NCBI GenBank assembly: GCA_035500095.1
Contig: DATJXN010000121.1
Coordinates: 1-50,816, forward strand
DNA length: 50,816 bases
From: Candidatus Binataceae bacterium
Lineage (GTDB): Bacteria; Desulfobacterota; Binatia; Binatales; Binataceae
Direction of reading: 5' to 3'
A model generated the notes under the pieces. That model saw only the letters and a program-made list of their open reading frames with translations, ran no database searches and had not been told where the DNA came from. A program made the position numbers and the translations under genes. Positions 8,852 through 28,195 of this stretch are shown piece by piece (positions within the stretch are counted from its first letter, which is position 1; the number at the start of each line of letters is the position of its first letter).

Positions 8852-9525
8852 CGCGCCTCTCCCCCAAGCCGCGCCTCGACCGCGCGCGCGACCGGCTCGC
8901 TCATCAGCACTTCGTCGTAATTGAGCAGGTCGTAAACATTGAGCCCCGCAAGCTGCAGCACCTTGTGCGCGGCAAGGTTGCGCGCGGCGCGGAGAAAAGT
9001 CTCCTCGCCTTCGCCGATCAGGATAAGCGCATGCTTGAGCCCGAGCGCGTCGAGCATCGCCTTGGCCGCCTTGGTCTTGGGCTCGGCCAATTCGAGCGAC
9101 TGCGCGACCACCAGCTTGCCCTTGGCCGCGCGTTCCGAAAGCGCCAGACAGAGCGCGCGCCGCCACGCCCGCCGCGGCATTTTGTACGAATAGTCGCGCG
9201 GCTGCGGCCCGAAGATCGTACCGCCGTGACGCCAGAGCGGCGAGCGAATCGAGCCCGCGCGCGCGCGTCCGGTGCCTTTCTGCCGCCACGGCTTCTTGCC
9301 GCCGCCCGAGATGAATCCGCGCGTCTTGGTCGAAGCCGTTCCCGCGCGCCGGTTGGCCATCTGCATTTTGACGGCCTCGTACAGGAGCGACTTGTCGCCG
9401 ACGCGGCCGAAGACCGCGCCCGCGACTTCGATTTCGCCGACGCGCTCGCGCGCCGCCGAAAAGAGCGGCACCTTCACCGCCTCGGGCGACTTGGCCGCGG
9501 CCTCGCGATACTTGCGCTCAGCCAT
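8848..9525 (-). CDS. rplD: 50S ribosomal protein L4
   Basis: L4 has a globular body and a long loop reaching the exit tunnel; in Escherichia coli it also represses the S10 operon. The 225-residue protein contains the loop region RRAGTASTKTRGFISGGGKK and PWRQKGTGRARAGSIRSPLW, then RDYSYKMPRRAWRRALCLAL. It overlaps rplC by eight bases and rplW by four. No S10-type L4-binding leader could be recognised upstream of rpsJ. Confidence 0.97.
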   Translation of the reverse strand: MAERKYREAAAKSPEAVKVPLFSAARERVGEIEVAGAVFGRVGDKSLLYEAVKMQMANRRAGTASTKTRGFISGGGKKPWRQKGTGRARAGSIRSPLWRHGGTIFGPQPRDYSYKMPRRAWRRALCLALSERAAKGKLVVAQSLELAEPKTKAAKAMLDALGLKHALILIGEGEETFLRAARNLAAHKVLQLAGLNVYDLLNYDEVLMSEPVARAVEARLGGEAR

Positions 9526-10183
9526 TGGCCGCCTCCGCCTGCCGCACGCGTTCCTTGGCCGAGTGACACACCACGACCATCGCGCCGTCGGCGCCAGGCA
9601 CCGCGCCTGACACCAGGATCGCGTTGTCGTCGGGCAAAATTTCGAGCACCCGCAGATTCAGCACTGTCGCGCCTTCGTTGCCCAGCTGGCCCGCCATCCT
9701 CATCCCCTTGCGCACACGTCCGGGATAAGAACGGTTGCCGATCGAGCCGCCATGGCGAAAGTACTCGTGCGTGCCGCGCGAGCCGGGAAAGCCGGCGAAA
9801 TGGTGGCGCCGGATAACGCCGGCGTAGCCGCGTCCCTTGGAACTTCCCGAAACGTCGACCCGGTCGCCGGCCTTGAAAACGTCGGCCGCCGCGATGTTCT
9901 GCCCGGGCTTGATTTCGCCTTCGCCGCGGCGCGCGAACTCCCCGAGCTTCACTCCGGGGGCGACCTCGGCCTTGGCGTAGTGGCCGCGCAACGGCCCGCT
10001 CACGCGCGAAATGCGCCGGCGTCCGAAGCTTACCTGCACCGCGTCATAGCCGTCGGTCGCCGCGGTCTTGATCTGCGTCACCGCGCAGGGGCCGAGCTGG
10101 ATAACCGTCGCCGCCCGCACTATGCCGGTCGATTCGGTCACCTGGGTCATGCCCAGCTTTCTTCCGATGAGTCCGCTCAGCAT
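9518..10183 (-). CDS. rplC: 50S ribosomal protein L3
   Basis: L3 is an early assembly protein whose finger approaches the peptidyl transferase centre. The 221-residue product starts [15 protein letters not shown] and has the signature [20 protein letters not shown] followed by [20 protein letters not shown], including the glutamine-modification region replaced here by the usual local variation. It lies six bases after rpsJ. Confidence 0.97.
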   Translation of the reverse strand: MLSGLIGRKLGMTQVTESTGIVRAATVIQLGPCAVTQIKTAATDGYDAVQVSFGRRRISRVSGPLRGHYAKAEVAPGVKLGEFARRGEGEIKPGQNIAAADVFKAGDRVDVSGSSKGRGYAGVIRRHHFAGFPGSRGTHEYFRHGGSIGNRSYPGRVRKGMRMAGQLGNEGATVLNLRVLEILPDDNAILVSGAVPGADGAMVVVCHSAKERVRQAEAANG

Positions 10184-10189
10184 GGCGCG

Positions 10190-10498
10190 CTACTCGAGTT
10201 TGATTTCCACGTCGACGCCCGCGGCGAGGTCGAGCTTGCCGAGCGCGTCGATGGTTTGCTGGGTCGGTTCAAGCACGTCGAGCAGCCGCTTGTGCGTGCG
10301 AATCTCGAAGTGCTCGCGCGACTTCTTGTCCACGTGCGGCGAGCGGTTGACGGTAAAGCGCTCGATCCGCGTGGGCAGCGGGATCGGTCCCGCCACGCGC
10401 CCGCCGGTGCGCCGGATCGTGTCCACGATCTCGCGCACCGACTGGTCGAGTAGCCGGTAGTCGTACGCCTTAAGGCGTATGCGGATCTTTTCGTTCAT
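10190..10498 (-). CDS. rpsJ: 30S ribosomal protein S10
   Basis: S10 is both a small-subunit protein and, as NusE, a transcription antitermination partner of NusB and NusG. The 102-residue protein contains [20 protein letters not shown], the [20 protein letters not shown] signature and [18 protein letters not shown]. Length is normal. It follows tuf after a 132-base spacer that has no gene but holds copies of the tuf 3' end. Confidence 0.98.
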   Translation of the reverse strand: MNEKIRIRLKAYDYRLLDQSVREIVDTIRRTGGRVAGPIPLPTRIERFTVNRSPHVDKKSREHFEIRTHKRLLDVLEPTQQTIDALGKLDLAAGVDVEIKLE

Positions 10499-10593
10499 CC
10501 TCTAAGCCAGATTCCCAAGAGCCGCCCTTACCGGTACTCGCACGCTCTCCAATTCCCGTCTCATCGCCCTTTACGCTCTCCGCTTCAAGAGCC

Positions 10594-10630
10594 CTTACTT
10601 CAGAACCTTCTCTTACTTCAGAACCCTCTT

Positions 10631-10647
<17 letters not shown>
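10594..10647. repeat. 18-bp tandem triplication of the tuf 3' end
   Basis: The last codons of tuf and its stop (minus-strand AAGGTTCTGAAGTAG) are followed by two further near-identical 18-base units, each containing GGTTCTGAAGTAA. The common core ACTTCAGAACC recurs on the plus strand at 10597, 10615 and 10633, exactly 18 bases apart. Because 18 is a multiple of three, each unit repeats VLK-stop in the tuf frame, so three in-frame stop codons follow one another. The rest of the 10499-10630 spacer shows nothing recognisable. Confidence 0.9.
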
Positions 10648-11830
<1,183 letters not shown>

Positions 11831-11872
11831 GATTCGTCCTCCGGTTTGGACCCTCCCTTGCTGCGGATTCGC

Positions 11873-13966
<2,094 letters not shown>

Positions 13967-14041
13967 TTTACTGCTGCTACTTCTTGCTGCTTCCGCCGTT
14001 ACCGACGCGGCCGCTTCCGCCTGCGCTCCGCTTCCCGACGC

Positions 14042-14512
14042 CTACCAGCGATAATGGGCGAAGGCCTTGTTGGCCTCGGCCATCCGATGCGTATCCTCGC
14101 GCTTCTTGACCGCGCCGCCGCGATTGGCCGCCGCTTCCAGAATCTCGACCGCCAGCCGCTCTTCCATCGACTTCTCGCCGCGCGCGCGCGCCGCCGTCAC
14201 CAGCCAGCGCATCGCGAGCGAATTGCGCCTCACCGGGCGCACTTCGACCGGCACCTGGTAGTTGGCGCCGCCCACCCGCCGCGACCGCACTTCGACCGCC
14301 GGCCGGATATTGTCGAGCGCGCGCTTGAACACCACGAGCCCGTCCTCCTTGGAGCGCTCGGCAATCGTATCGAGCGCGCGATAGAGAATCTGCTCGGCGA
14401 GCGACTTCTTTCCCTGCACCATCACCACGTTCACGAACTTGGCGAGCGTGCGATCGTGGAACTTTGGGTCCGGGGTTACTTCCCGGACGCGGGCCTGACC
14501 CTTGCGTGACAT
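14042..14512 (-). CDS. rpsG: 30S ribosomal protein S7
   Basis: S7 nucleates assembly of the small-subunit head and, in E. coli, represses the str operon. The 156-residue sequence contains [20 protein letters not shown], the [20 protein letters not shown] signature with [19 protein letters not shown], and ends [12 protein letters not shown]. Length is the usual 156. It is nine bases after rpsL. Confidence 0.98.
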   Translation of the reverse strand: MSRKGQARVREVTPDPKFHDRTLAKFVNVVMVQGKKSLAEQILYRALDTIAERSKEDGLVVFKRALDNIRPAVEVRSRRVGGANYQVPVEVRPVRRNSLAMRWLVTAARARGEKSMEERLAVEILEAAANRGGAVKKREDTHRMAEANKAFAHYRW

Positions 14513-14521
14513 GGCTTTGTA

Positions 14522-14893
<372 letters not shown>

Positions 14894-14963
14894 GTCGTCT
14901 CTCGGGACTGCGTTCCCGCCGGGCGGCGTCCCTCACCCCCGGCTCGCATGAACTCTTCTACGG

Positions 14964-14996
14964 AAAAAACCCGGCCCGAAGCGTCCTCCGCGCCGG
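14964..14996 (-). terminator. Hairpin with T6 tract upstream of rpsL
   Basis: On the minus strand CCGGC (14992-14996) can pair with GCCGG (14971-14975), enclosing a smaller GCG/CGC hairpin, and is followed by G and six T residues (14969-14964). This is the form of an intrinsic terminator or attenuator. It lies about 70 bases upstream of the rpsL start, so it could stop rpoC read-through or modulate a promoter at the rpoC stop. The activity is inferred. Confidence 0.5.
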
Positions 14997-15001
14997 CCCA
15001 G

Positions 15002-15019
15002 CCCGTCCAAACAGACGGG
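15002..15019 (-). terminator. Small CCCGTC/GACGGG hairpin in rpoC-rpsL gap
   Basis: A perfect six-base-pair stem (15002-15007 with 15014-15019) closes a six-base loop. It lies between two larger hairpins and has no T tract, so it may be structural rather than a terminator. Confidence 0.35.
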
Positions 15020-15040
15020 AGGTCGCTCTTCAAACAAACC

Positions 15041-15066
15041 CCCCAAGGGCGGACTCGCCCTTGGGG
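15041..15066 (-). terminator. Strong hairpin 36 bases after rpoC
   Basis: A perfect ten-base-pair stem, CCCCAAGGGC with GCCCTTGGGG, closes a six-base loop. On the minus strand it is followed by GGTTTGTTTG, a broken T-rich stretch. It is a reasonable intrinsic terminator for the rif group. If the nearby promoter candidate is real it would instead be the very first structure of the str leader RNA. Confidence 0.6.
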
Positions 15067-15076
15067 TGAACACATT

Positions 15077-15101
15077 TATTTAAATCATACAGGCCCTGCT
15101 G

Positions 15102-15105
<4 letters not shown>
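15077..15105 (-). promoter_or_regulatory. Candidate str promoter overlapping the rpoC stop codon
   Basis: The minus strand reads TTGACA (15105-15100), a 16-17 base spacer, then TTAAAT or TAAATA around 15083-15077. The rpoC stop codon TGA lies inside the -35 box. The -35 is a perfect consensus; the -10 is only about four of six in the better alignment. A start near 15070 would put the strong hairpin at 15041-15066 at the 5' end of the RNA. Consensus matching only; no experiment. Confidence 0.45.
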
Positions 15106-19373
<4,268 letters not shown>

Positions 19374-19398
19374 ACCCGATTAACTCCTTGCTCCCGCG

Positions 19399-23511
<4,113 letters not shown>

Positions 23512-23565
23512 CGCTACCTCGCTCGGCGCGGGACCGCGCGCGCCACGCACAAAGTCGAACAGGCC

Positions 23566-23596
23566 CGAAGCGCGGCTTGCCGGATGCCGCGCTTCG
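23566..23596 (-). promoter_or_regulatory. Hairpin in rplL-rpoB spacer
   Basis: CGAAGCGCGGC (23566-23576) and GCCGCGCTTCG (23586-23596) form a perfect 11-base-pair inverted repeat around a nine-base loop. In E. coli this spacer holds an attenuator and an RNase III site that set the ratio of L7/L12 to polymerase. The position matches, but there is no T tract, so a processing or partial-attenuation role is only an inference. Confidence 0.5.
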
Positions 23597-23694
23597 CGCC
23601 TTCTATTGCAGCGCAACCGGACCGCACGGCGCGGCTTTTCGCCGCCGCCGCCAGCCCGATTGCGCAGAATTCAATTTGCACAGAATGGGTGAAC

Positions 23695-24090
23695 CTACTT
23701 CAGCTCCACCGTTGCGCCCGCCTCCACCAGCTTCTTCTGCACCTCTTCGGCCTCGGCCTTGGCGATGCCTTCTTTGACCGGCTTGGGAGCGCCGTCGACC
23801 AGATCCTTGGCCTCCTTGAGACCGAGTCCGGTGAGTTCGCGCACGACTTTGATCACCTGGATCTTCTTCTCGCCCGCCCCGGTCAGCATCACGGTGAATT
23901 CGTCCTTCTCGACCGCCGGCGCCGCTGCACCTGCCGCCGCCGGACCCGCCGCCGCAACCGTGACCGGCGCCGCCGCCGACACGCCAAGCTCCTGCTCGAG
24001 CTCCTTAACCAGGGCCGCCGCTTCCATCAGGCTCATGTTCTTCAGAAAGTCCTTGACCTGATCGCGGCTTACTTGTGCTGCTTCTGACAT
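23695..24090 (-). CDS. rplL: 50S ribosomal protein L7/L12
   Basis: L7/L12 forms the flexible stalk that recruits translation factors. The 131-residue protein has the N-terminal dimerisation helices ([20 protein letters not shown]), an Ala/Pro/Gly hinge and the globular C-terminal domain ([20 protein letters not shown], then [20 protein letters not shown]). The stalk is in the usual rplJ-rplL order, but the genes are separated by a 153-base spacer carrying a short duplication. Confidence 0.98.
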   Translation of the reverse strand: MSEAAQVSRDQVKDFLKNMSLMEAAALVKELEQELGVSAAAPVTVAAAGPAAAGAAAPAVEKDEFTVMLTGAGEKKIQVIKVVRELTGLGLKEAKDLVDGAPKPVKEGIAKAEAEEVQKKLVEAGATVELK

Positions 24091-24209
24091 CTGAGGATCC
24101 CTCTCTACTTTATTTCGTCGTCAGCGGCCGCCGGAAGGGGTGTTTGTGGGAGCGCCTCACCCGGAGCCTCTTTCTCAACTGTTGACTCTCTTCTACTGTC
24201 GCCTCGATC

Positions 24210-24237
24210 CGATTTTCCCGCCCCGATTTTCCCGCCC
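24210..24237. repeat. 14-bp perfect tandem duplication in rplJ-rplL spacer
   Basis: The 14-base unit CGATTTTCCCGCCC occurs twice, at 24210-24223 and 24224-24237, without mismatch, just downstream of the rplJ stop. The remainder of the 24091-24243 spacer shows no gene. Confidence 0.85.
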
Positions 24238-24243
24238 GCTCGC

Positions 24244-24852
24244 TCAGCTCTCGCCGCCCGCCGCCGGCGCTTCGGGCGCCGGTTTATCGGCCGGAGCCGC
24301 CGCGGCAGCCGCGACGCTGTCGGCCTCAGGCGCGCGGTCGCCGTTCTTTTTGCCGACCGCGTCGACCACGCGCGCGAGCGCCGATCCGGGCTCGTTAAGC
24401 AGCCGCACCAACCGCGTCGCCGGCGCCATCAGCAACCCGAGCAACTGCGCTAAGATAATTTCGCGTGGCGGCAGCGATGCGAGCGCCTCGATCTCCTCGG
24501 CGCTCAGCGGCTTGCCCTCGAGCACGCCGCCGCGGATTTTGAGTTTTTCGCCCAGCTCGCGCATCCCGGTCACGGTCTTGGCGAGTTCGATCGGGTCGGC
24601 AAAGCTCAAGATGAGCCCAACCGGGCCGCCGAGCTGGCGGTCGAGTTCCGAGTAGGCGGTATCCTTGATCGCGCGGCGGATGAGCGTATTCTTGGCCACC
24701 CGCAGCTCGCCGCGCACCGCCCGCAGCTTGCGCCGCACTTCGGTCGCCTCGCCCGCGGTCATCCCGCGCGACTCGGAGACAATGGCGATGCTCGCGCGGC
24801 CGAGCCCCTCGGCGATTTCCGCCACCAGCGCGGTCTTCTGTTCCTTGCGCAT
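24244..24852 (-). CDS. rplJ: 50S ribosomal protein L10
   Basis: L10 anchors L7/L12 dimers to the ribosome and usually regulates its own operon. The 202-residue product has the N-terminal RNA-binding domain (MRKEQKTALVAEIAEGLGRA, SRGMTAGEATEVRRKLRAV, then RVAKNTLIRRAI). The C-terminal helix that binds L7/L12 is followed by about 30 residues rich in Ala, Pro and Glu. Only 16 bases separate it from rplA, so there is no room for the classical L10 leader between the two genes. Confidence 0.97.
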   Translation of the reverse strand: MRKEQKTALVAEIAEGLGRASIAIVSESRGMTAGEATEVRRKLRAVRGELRVAKNTLIRRAIKDTAYSELDRQLGGPVGLILSFADPIELAKTVTGMRELGEKLKIRGGVLEGKPLSAEEIEALASLPPREIILAQLLGLLMAPATRLVRLLNEPGSALARVVDAVGKKNGDRAPEADSVAAAAAAPADKPAPEAPAAGGES

Positions 24853-24868
24853 GCTTTTAAGCTTCCCC

Positions 24869-25576
24869 TTACGCCGCGGCCGCCACGGTCCGCGCCGCGC
24901 CGGGATCGACTTTCACGCCGGGCCCCATGGTCGAGGACACCGACACGCTCCTTACGTAATTGCCTTTGGCGCTGGCCGGCTTGGCGCGCGCGATGGCGCT
25001 CAGGAGCGCGTGCGCGTTCTCCGCGAGCTTGCCCTCACCGAAACTGACCTTGCCGATGCGCGCGTGGATCACTCCGGCCTTGTCGACCCGGTAGTCCACC
25101 TTGCCCGCCTTGACTTCGCCCACCGCCTTGGCGACGTCGAAGGTCACGGTGCCGACGCGCGGATTGGGCATCAGGCCGCGCGGTCCGAGAATTTTGCCGA
25201 TGCGGCCGACCGCGCCCATTATATCGGGCGTCGCGAAAACGCGATCGAAGTCGAGCCAGTTCTCTTCCTGGATCCGCTTGATCAGGTCTTCGCCGCCGAC
25301 GAAGTCGGCGCCCGCCTCGCGCGCCTCGCGCTCCTTGTCGCCCTTGGCCAGCACGAGCACGCGCGACACCTTGCCGGTGCCGTTGGGCAGCACCACGGTG
25401 CCGCGCACGTTCTGGTCGGCCTGGCGCGGATCGACATTGAGCCGCACGGCGAGCTCGACCGTCTCATCGAACTTCGCGACCTTGTTGGCGGCGACGATCT
25501 TGAGCGCTTCTTCGAGCGAGTAGCGCTTTTCCAAATCGATCTGTTTGGCCGCCTCGCGGTATTTCTTGCCTGCCAT
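24869..25576 (-). CDS. rplA: 50S ribosomal protein L1
   Basis: L1 forms the mobile stalk near the E site and can repress its own mRNA. The 235-residue protein starts [20 protein letters not shown] and contains [20 protein letters not shown] with [27 protein letters not shown] and the ending [20 protein letters not shown] then TMGPGVKVD. Length is normal. It is 42 bases downstream of rplK. Confidence 0.98.
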   Translation of the reverse strand: MAGKKYREAAKQIDLEKRYSLEEALKIVAANKVAKFDETVELAVRLNVDPRQADQNVRGTVVLPNGTGKVSRVLVLAKGDKEREAREAGADFVGGEDLIKRIQEENWLDFDRVFATPDIMGAVGRIGKILGPRGLMPNPRVGTVTFDVAKAVGEVKAGKVDYRVDKAGVIHARIGKVSFGEGKLAENAHALLSAIARAKPASAKGNYVRSVSVSSTMGPGVKVDPGAARTVAAAA

Positions 25577-25618
25577 CGCGTTCTCTCTAAAATCCTGCCT
25601 CGGTCTTTATTCCAAGCT

Positions 25619-26044
25619 CTACTCGACGACGTCGATACCCATCGAACGCGCCGTGCCGGCCACCGTCCGCGCCGCCGCCTCGACGCTGGCGGCGGTTAGA
25701 TCTTTGACCTTCGTTTTGGCGATCTCCTCGATCTGCTTGCGCGTCACCTTGCCGACCTTGTTCTTGTTCGGCAGCGCCGATCCTTTCTCGATACCGGCCG
25801 CGCGCAGCAGCAGGATCGAGGCCGGCGGGCTCTTGGTGACAAACGTGAACGAGCGGTCGGCATAGACCGTGACGATCACCGGGATAACCAGTCCCTGCAT
25901 CGCCTGGGTCTGCGCGTTGAAGGCCTTGCAGAACTCCATGATATTGACGCCGCGCTGGCCGAGCGCGGGCCCCACCGGAGGAGAAGGATTGGCCGCTCCC
26001 GCCGGAATCTGCAGCTTTATCTGGCCGACAACTTTCTTCGCCAT
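25619..26044 (-). CDS. rplK: 50S ribosomal protein L11
   Basis: L11 forms the GTPase-associated centre with its 23S rRNA site and is needed for RelA activation in other bacteria. The 141-residue product has the family start [20 protein letters not shown] with [20 protein letters not shown], then [18 protein letters not shown] and the C-terminal [12 protein letters not shown]. It lies 109 bases after nusG, with a hairpin in between. Confidence 0.98.
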   Translation of the reverse strand: MAKKVVGQIKLQIPAGAANPSPPVGPALGQRGVNIMEFCKAFNAQTQAMQGLVIPVIVTVYADRSFTFVTKSPPASILLLRAAGIEKGSALPNKNKVGKVTRKQIEEIAKTKVKDLTAASVEAAARTVAGTARSMGIDVVE

Positions 26045-26109
26045 CTAATCAATTCCCGCTCAGCACATCGGTCATCGTGAAAAGACAAACGTATGACGAT
26101 CGCGACAAA

Positions 26110-26145
26110 GCCCGCCGGACGCCCCGAACCGGCGTCCGCTCGGGC
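26110..26145 (-). promoter_or_regulatory. Hairpin between nusG and rplK
   Basis: On the minus strand GCCCG and GGACGCC pair with GGCGTCC and CGGGC (inner arms 26131-26137 with 26117-26123; outer arms 26141-26145 with 26110-26114) around a seven-base loop, then comes TTTGTC. It lies eight bases past the nusG stop. This could be a partial terminator or a site in the rplK leader. I could not recognise a specific L1-binding target. Confidence 0.45.
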
Positions 26146-26153
26146 CGGCACTT

Positions 26154-26738
26154 CTATGATTTCTCCACCTGCACGAAATCGAGCTCGACCGGCGTTGCGC
26201 GGCCGAAAATCGAGATCAGCACCCGCACCTTGCCCTTCTCGGGCCGGACTTCCTCTACCGTCCCGTTGAAATCCTGGAACGGTCCGTCGATCACCTTGAC
26301 CGCCTCGCCGACCTCGAAGAGCACCTTCGGCTTGGGCCGGAGCGCACCCTCCTGCATCTGTTCCGTAATCTGGCGCACTTCGGATTCCGGCACCTCGGGC
26401 GGCGCGGTGGCATGGCCGACGAAGCCGGTTATCTTGGGCGTGTCCTTGATAACGTGCCAGGTCTCGTCGTTCAGCTCCATGTTGACGAAGATGTAACCGG
26501 GGAAAAACTTGCGGCTCGAGATCTTGCGCTGGCCGCCCTTGCCCAGTTCCTGCACCCGCTCGACCGGGACCAGCACTTCGCCGATCTTGTCTTCCATCCC
26601 GAGCGCGCGCACCCGTTCCTCGAGCGCGGCCTTGGCCTTCTGCTCGTAGCCCGAGTACGTGTGTACCACGTACCACTTCCAGCTCGGATGGCCGGGCGAC
26701 TTGCTCGCGTCGTTGGTGCCGGATGCTGCGTCTGCCAT
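26154..26738 (-). CDS. nusG: Transcription termination/antitermination factor NusG
   Basis: NusG binds RNA polymerase and links it to Rho or ribosomes through S10. The protein has the NGN domain (WKWYVVHTYSGYEQKAKAAL, RKFFPGYIFVNMEL, then ITGFVGHATAPPEV) and the C-terminal KOW domain (VFEVGEAVKVIDGPFQDF-like, then ISIFGRATPVELDF). I chose the ATG at 26738 (194 residues); a TTG two codons upstream is possible. A poorly conserved N-terminal tail of about 20 residues precedes the NGN domain. It sits between secE and rplK as expected. Confidence 0.97.
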   Translation of the reverse strand: MADAASGTNDASKSPGHPSWKWYVVHTYSGYEQKAKAALEERVRALGMEDKIGEVLVPVERVQELGKGGQRKISSRKFFPGYIFVNMELNDETWHVIKDTPKITGFVGHATAPPEVPESEVRQITEQMQEGALRPKPKVLFEVGEAVKVIDGPFQDFNGTVEEVRPEKGKVRVLISIFGRATPVELDFVQVEKS

Positions 26739-26832
26739 AGTCAAAGTGCCGAGCCCCGGGCGCTTGCGCCGCGGGGCCGAATCGCGAGACCCGCATCGCC
26801 GCAGCGCCCGTCGGCGCCGGATGCGATGCGCG

Positions 26833-27039
26833 TCACGAATGTAACAGCCAGCGGACTATCCGGGTCGTGCCGAAATCGGCCAACCCCAGCCACATCGCCA
26901 TCACCAGCGCCAATATCACCACTACGAAGGTCGCCTGTGCCGTCTCCCGAGGCGTCGGAAAGTGGACTTTCCCGAGTTCTGTCCATGCCTCCTGGACAAA
27001 ACTAACCGACCGATCGAGGTAACTTTTCAGACTATCCAT
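26833..27039 (-). CDS. secE: Protein translocase subunit SecE
   Basis: SecE clamps SecY in the Sec translocon. The 68-residue short form from the ATG at 27039 (MDSLKSYLDRSVSFVQEAW) has the amphipathic helix TELGKVHFPTPRETAQAT, whose lysine- and proline-containing motif is characteristic, followed by one membrane segment (FVVVILALVMAMWLGLADFG). A TTG six codons earlier is the alternative start. It lies between tRNA-Trp and nusG, the conserved context. Confidence 0.95.
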   Translation of the reverse strand: MDSLKSYLDRSVSFVQEAWTELGKVHFPTPRETAQATFVVVILALVMAMWLGLADFGTTRIVRWLLHS

Positions 27040-27118
27040 ATTAGCGAGCCAATTCAAGTACTCTCGCGAAGGTCTTAAGCCCCTTTGGCAGGCGGCCCGC
27101 CACCCAAGGGAGGTGTAA

Positions 27119-27196
27119 TGGCGGGCCAGGCAGGATTCGAACCTGCAACCCTCGGATTTGGAGTCCGATGCTCTAGCCAGTTAGAGCTACTGACCC
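27119..27196 (-). tRNA. tRNA-Trp (CCA anticodon)
   Basis: A complete cloverleaf: acceptor GGGTCAG/CTGGCCC, D arm with GCTC/GAGC, anticodon arm TCGGA-CTCCAAA-TCCGA with anticodon CCA, and T arm GCAGG-TTCGAAT-CCTGC. The 3' CCA is encoded. It stands directly upstream of secE, as in many bacteria. Confidence 0.97.
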
Positions 27197-27215
27197 TCCG
27201 TGAAGCCATCCTAAT

Positions 27216-27244
27216 ATAATACATCCAGCGTTTATAAGCCGAAA
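27216..27244 (-). promoter_or_regulatory. Weak candidate promoter for tRNA-Trp and secE
   Basis: An AT-rich patch in this GC-rich spacer gives TATTAT (27221-27216) as a -10 box with TTTCGG 17 bases upstream as a poor -35. The start would fall about 13 bases before tRNA-Trp. The rest of the 27197-27325 gap shows no gene. Confidence 0.35.
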
Positions 27245-27325
27245 TACCCGCGCTCAGCCCGATTGAAATGGCGACCCCCGCCCCACCGAGGCCCGGGACA
27301 CCCGCAATCGGGTGGACGCGCCGTT

Positions 27326-27478
27326 CTAAACCTTGGCTTCCTTGTGCGCCGTGTGCGAGCGGCAGGAGGGGCAGAACTTTTTTATCACGAACTTCTCGGT
27401 CTGCTTCTTCTTGTTTTTGCTGGTCGTGTAGTTGCGCCGCTTGCAACTGTCGCACGCCAAACTTATCAAATCTCGCAT
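27326..27478 (-). CDS. rpmG: 50S ribosomal protein L33, zinc-binding type
   Basis: A 50-residue L33 of the large subunit: [20 protein letters not shown], then a lysine-rich middle and [16 protein letters not shown]. The two CxxC pairs (C9 and C12, then C37 and C40) identify the zinc-binding form. It lies between the tRNA-Thr and tRNA-Trp genes, the usual place for rpmG in this cluster. Confidence 0.95.
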   Translation of the reverse strand: MRDLISLACDSCKRRNYTTSKNKKKQTEKFVIKKFCPSCRSHTAHKEAKV

Positions 27479-27582
27479 CGCTTGACTCCTCAACTTGCAC
27501 GGATTCGGGGCCGTCTTTCGGGGCGCGCGTCTATGGTCCGGGCACCGTTCCTCGCAACCGCGGCGCTACCGAGCGCTCTGCA

Positions 27583-27655
<73 letters not shown>

Positions 27656-27716
27656 TCAATTTCATCTCGCGGCCCGGGCACCGCAGCCTCGGGCGGCGCG
27701 GCATCGTTACGGCTAA

Positions 27717-27792
27717 TGGAGCGGGAAACGGGATTCGAACCCGCGACCCCGAGCTTGGAAGGCTCGCGCTCTACCAACTGAGCTATTCCCGC
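27717..27792 (-). tRNA. tRNA-Gly (TCC anticodon)
   Basis: Cloverleaf with acceptor GCGGGAA/TTCCCGC, anticodon arm CGAGC-CTTCCAA-GCTCG (anticodon TCC, codon GGA) and T arm GCGGG-TTCGAAT-CCCGT. The 3' CCA is encoded after a T discriminator. Confidence 0.97.
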
Positions 27793-27829
27793 CCACACGG
27801 GCGCCAAAAAATCCCCGCGCTCCGATTAC

Positions 27830-27915
<86 letters not shown>

Positions 27916-27936
27916 GCTCCCTAATCTCCAAACCGG

Positions 27937-28008
27937 AGCCGATGGGCGGATTTGAACCGTCAACCTACTGATTACAAATCAGTTGCTCTACCGTTGAGCT
28001 ACATCGGC
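27937..28008 (-). tRNA. tRNA-Thr (TGT anticodon)
   Basis: A 72-base cloverleaf with acceptor GCCGATG/CATCGGC and anticodon arm ACTGA-TTTGTAA-TCAGT (anticodon TGT, codon ACA). The T stem GACGG/CCGCC has an A-C mismatch at its second pair, and the loop reads TTCAAAT. The 3' end continues TCCGG, so CCA is not encoded. It is the first gene of the superoperon after the promoter. Confidence 0.95.
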
Positions 28009-28028
28009 CCACGAATCGCAAACTATCC

Positions 28029-28057
28029 TAAATAGACGTACCTCTAAAGAGTGTCAA
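28029..28057 (-). promoter_or_regulatory. Sigma70-type promoter of the tRNA-rif superoperon
   Basis: Minus strand: TTGACA (28057-28052), a 17-base spacer and TATTTA (28034-28029). The predicted start is about 15 bases upstream of tRNA-Thr(TGT). The -35 is a perfect consensus, the spacing optimal, and the surrounding AT content is high for this genome. This is the best promoter in the window. Confidence 0.75.
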
Positions 28058-28195
28058 GCGCGGCTATCGGCGGCCCCCCTCGGGCGGCACGGAATTCCCT
28101 TTCGTTGACGATCCGTCCCCGACCGTGCTGACATGCCGAAACGAAGCTTTCCGGCGCCTCGAAACGAAAGACGGACGCAGCAAGGAGCGAAAAGA

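Noticed and set aside
10499..10593. Possible S10 leader or promoter between tuf and rpsJ
   Set aside because: No promoter consensus or known L4-responsive structure could be seen.
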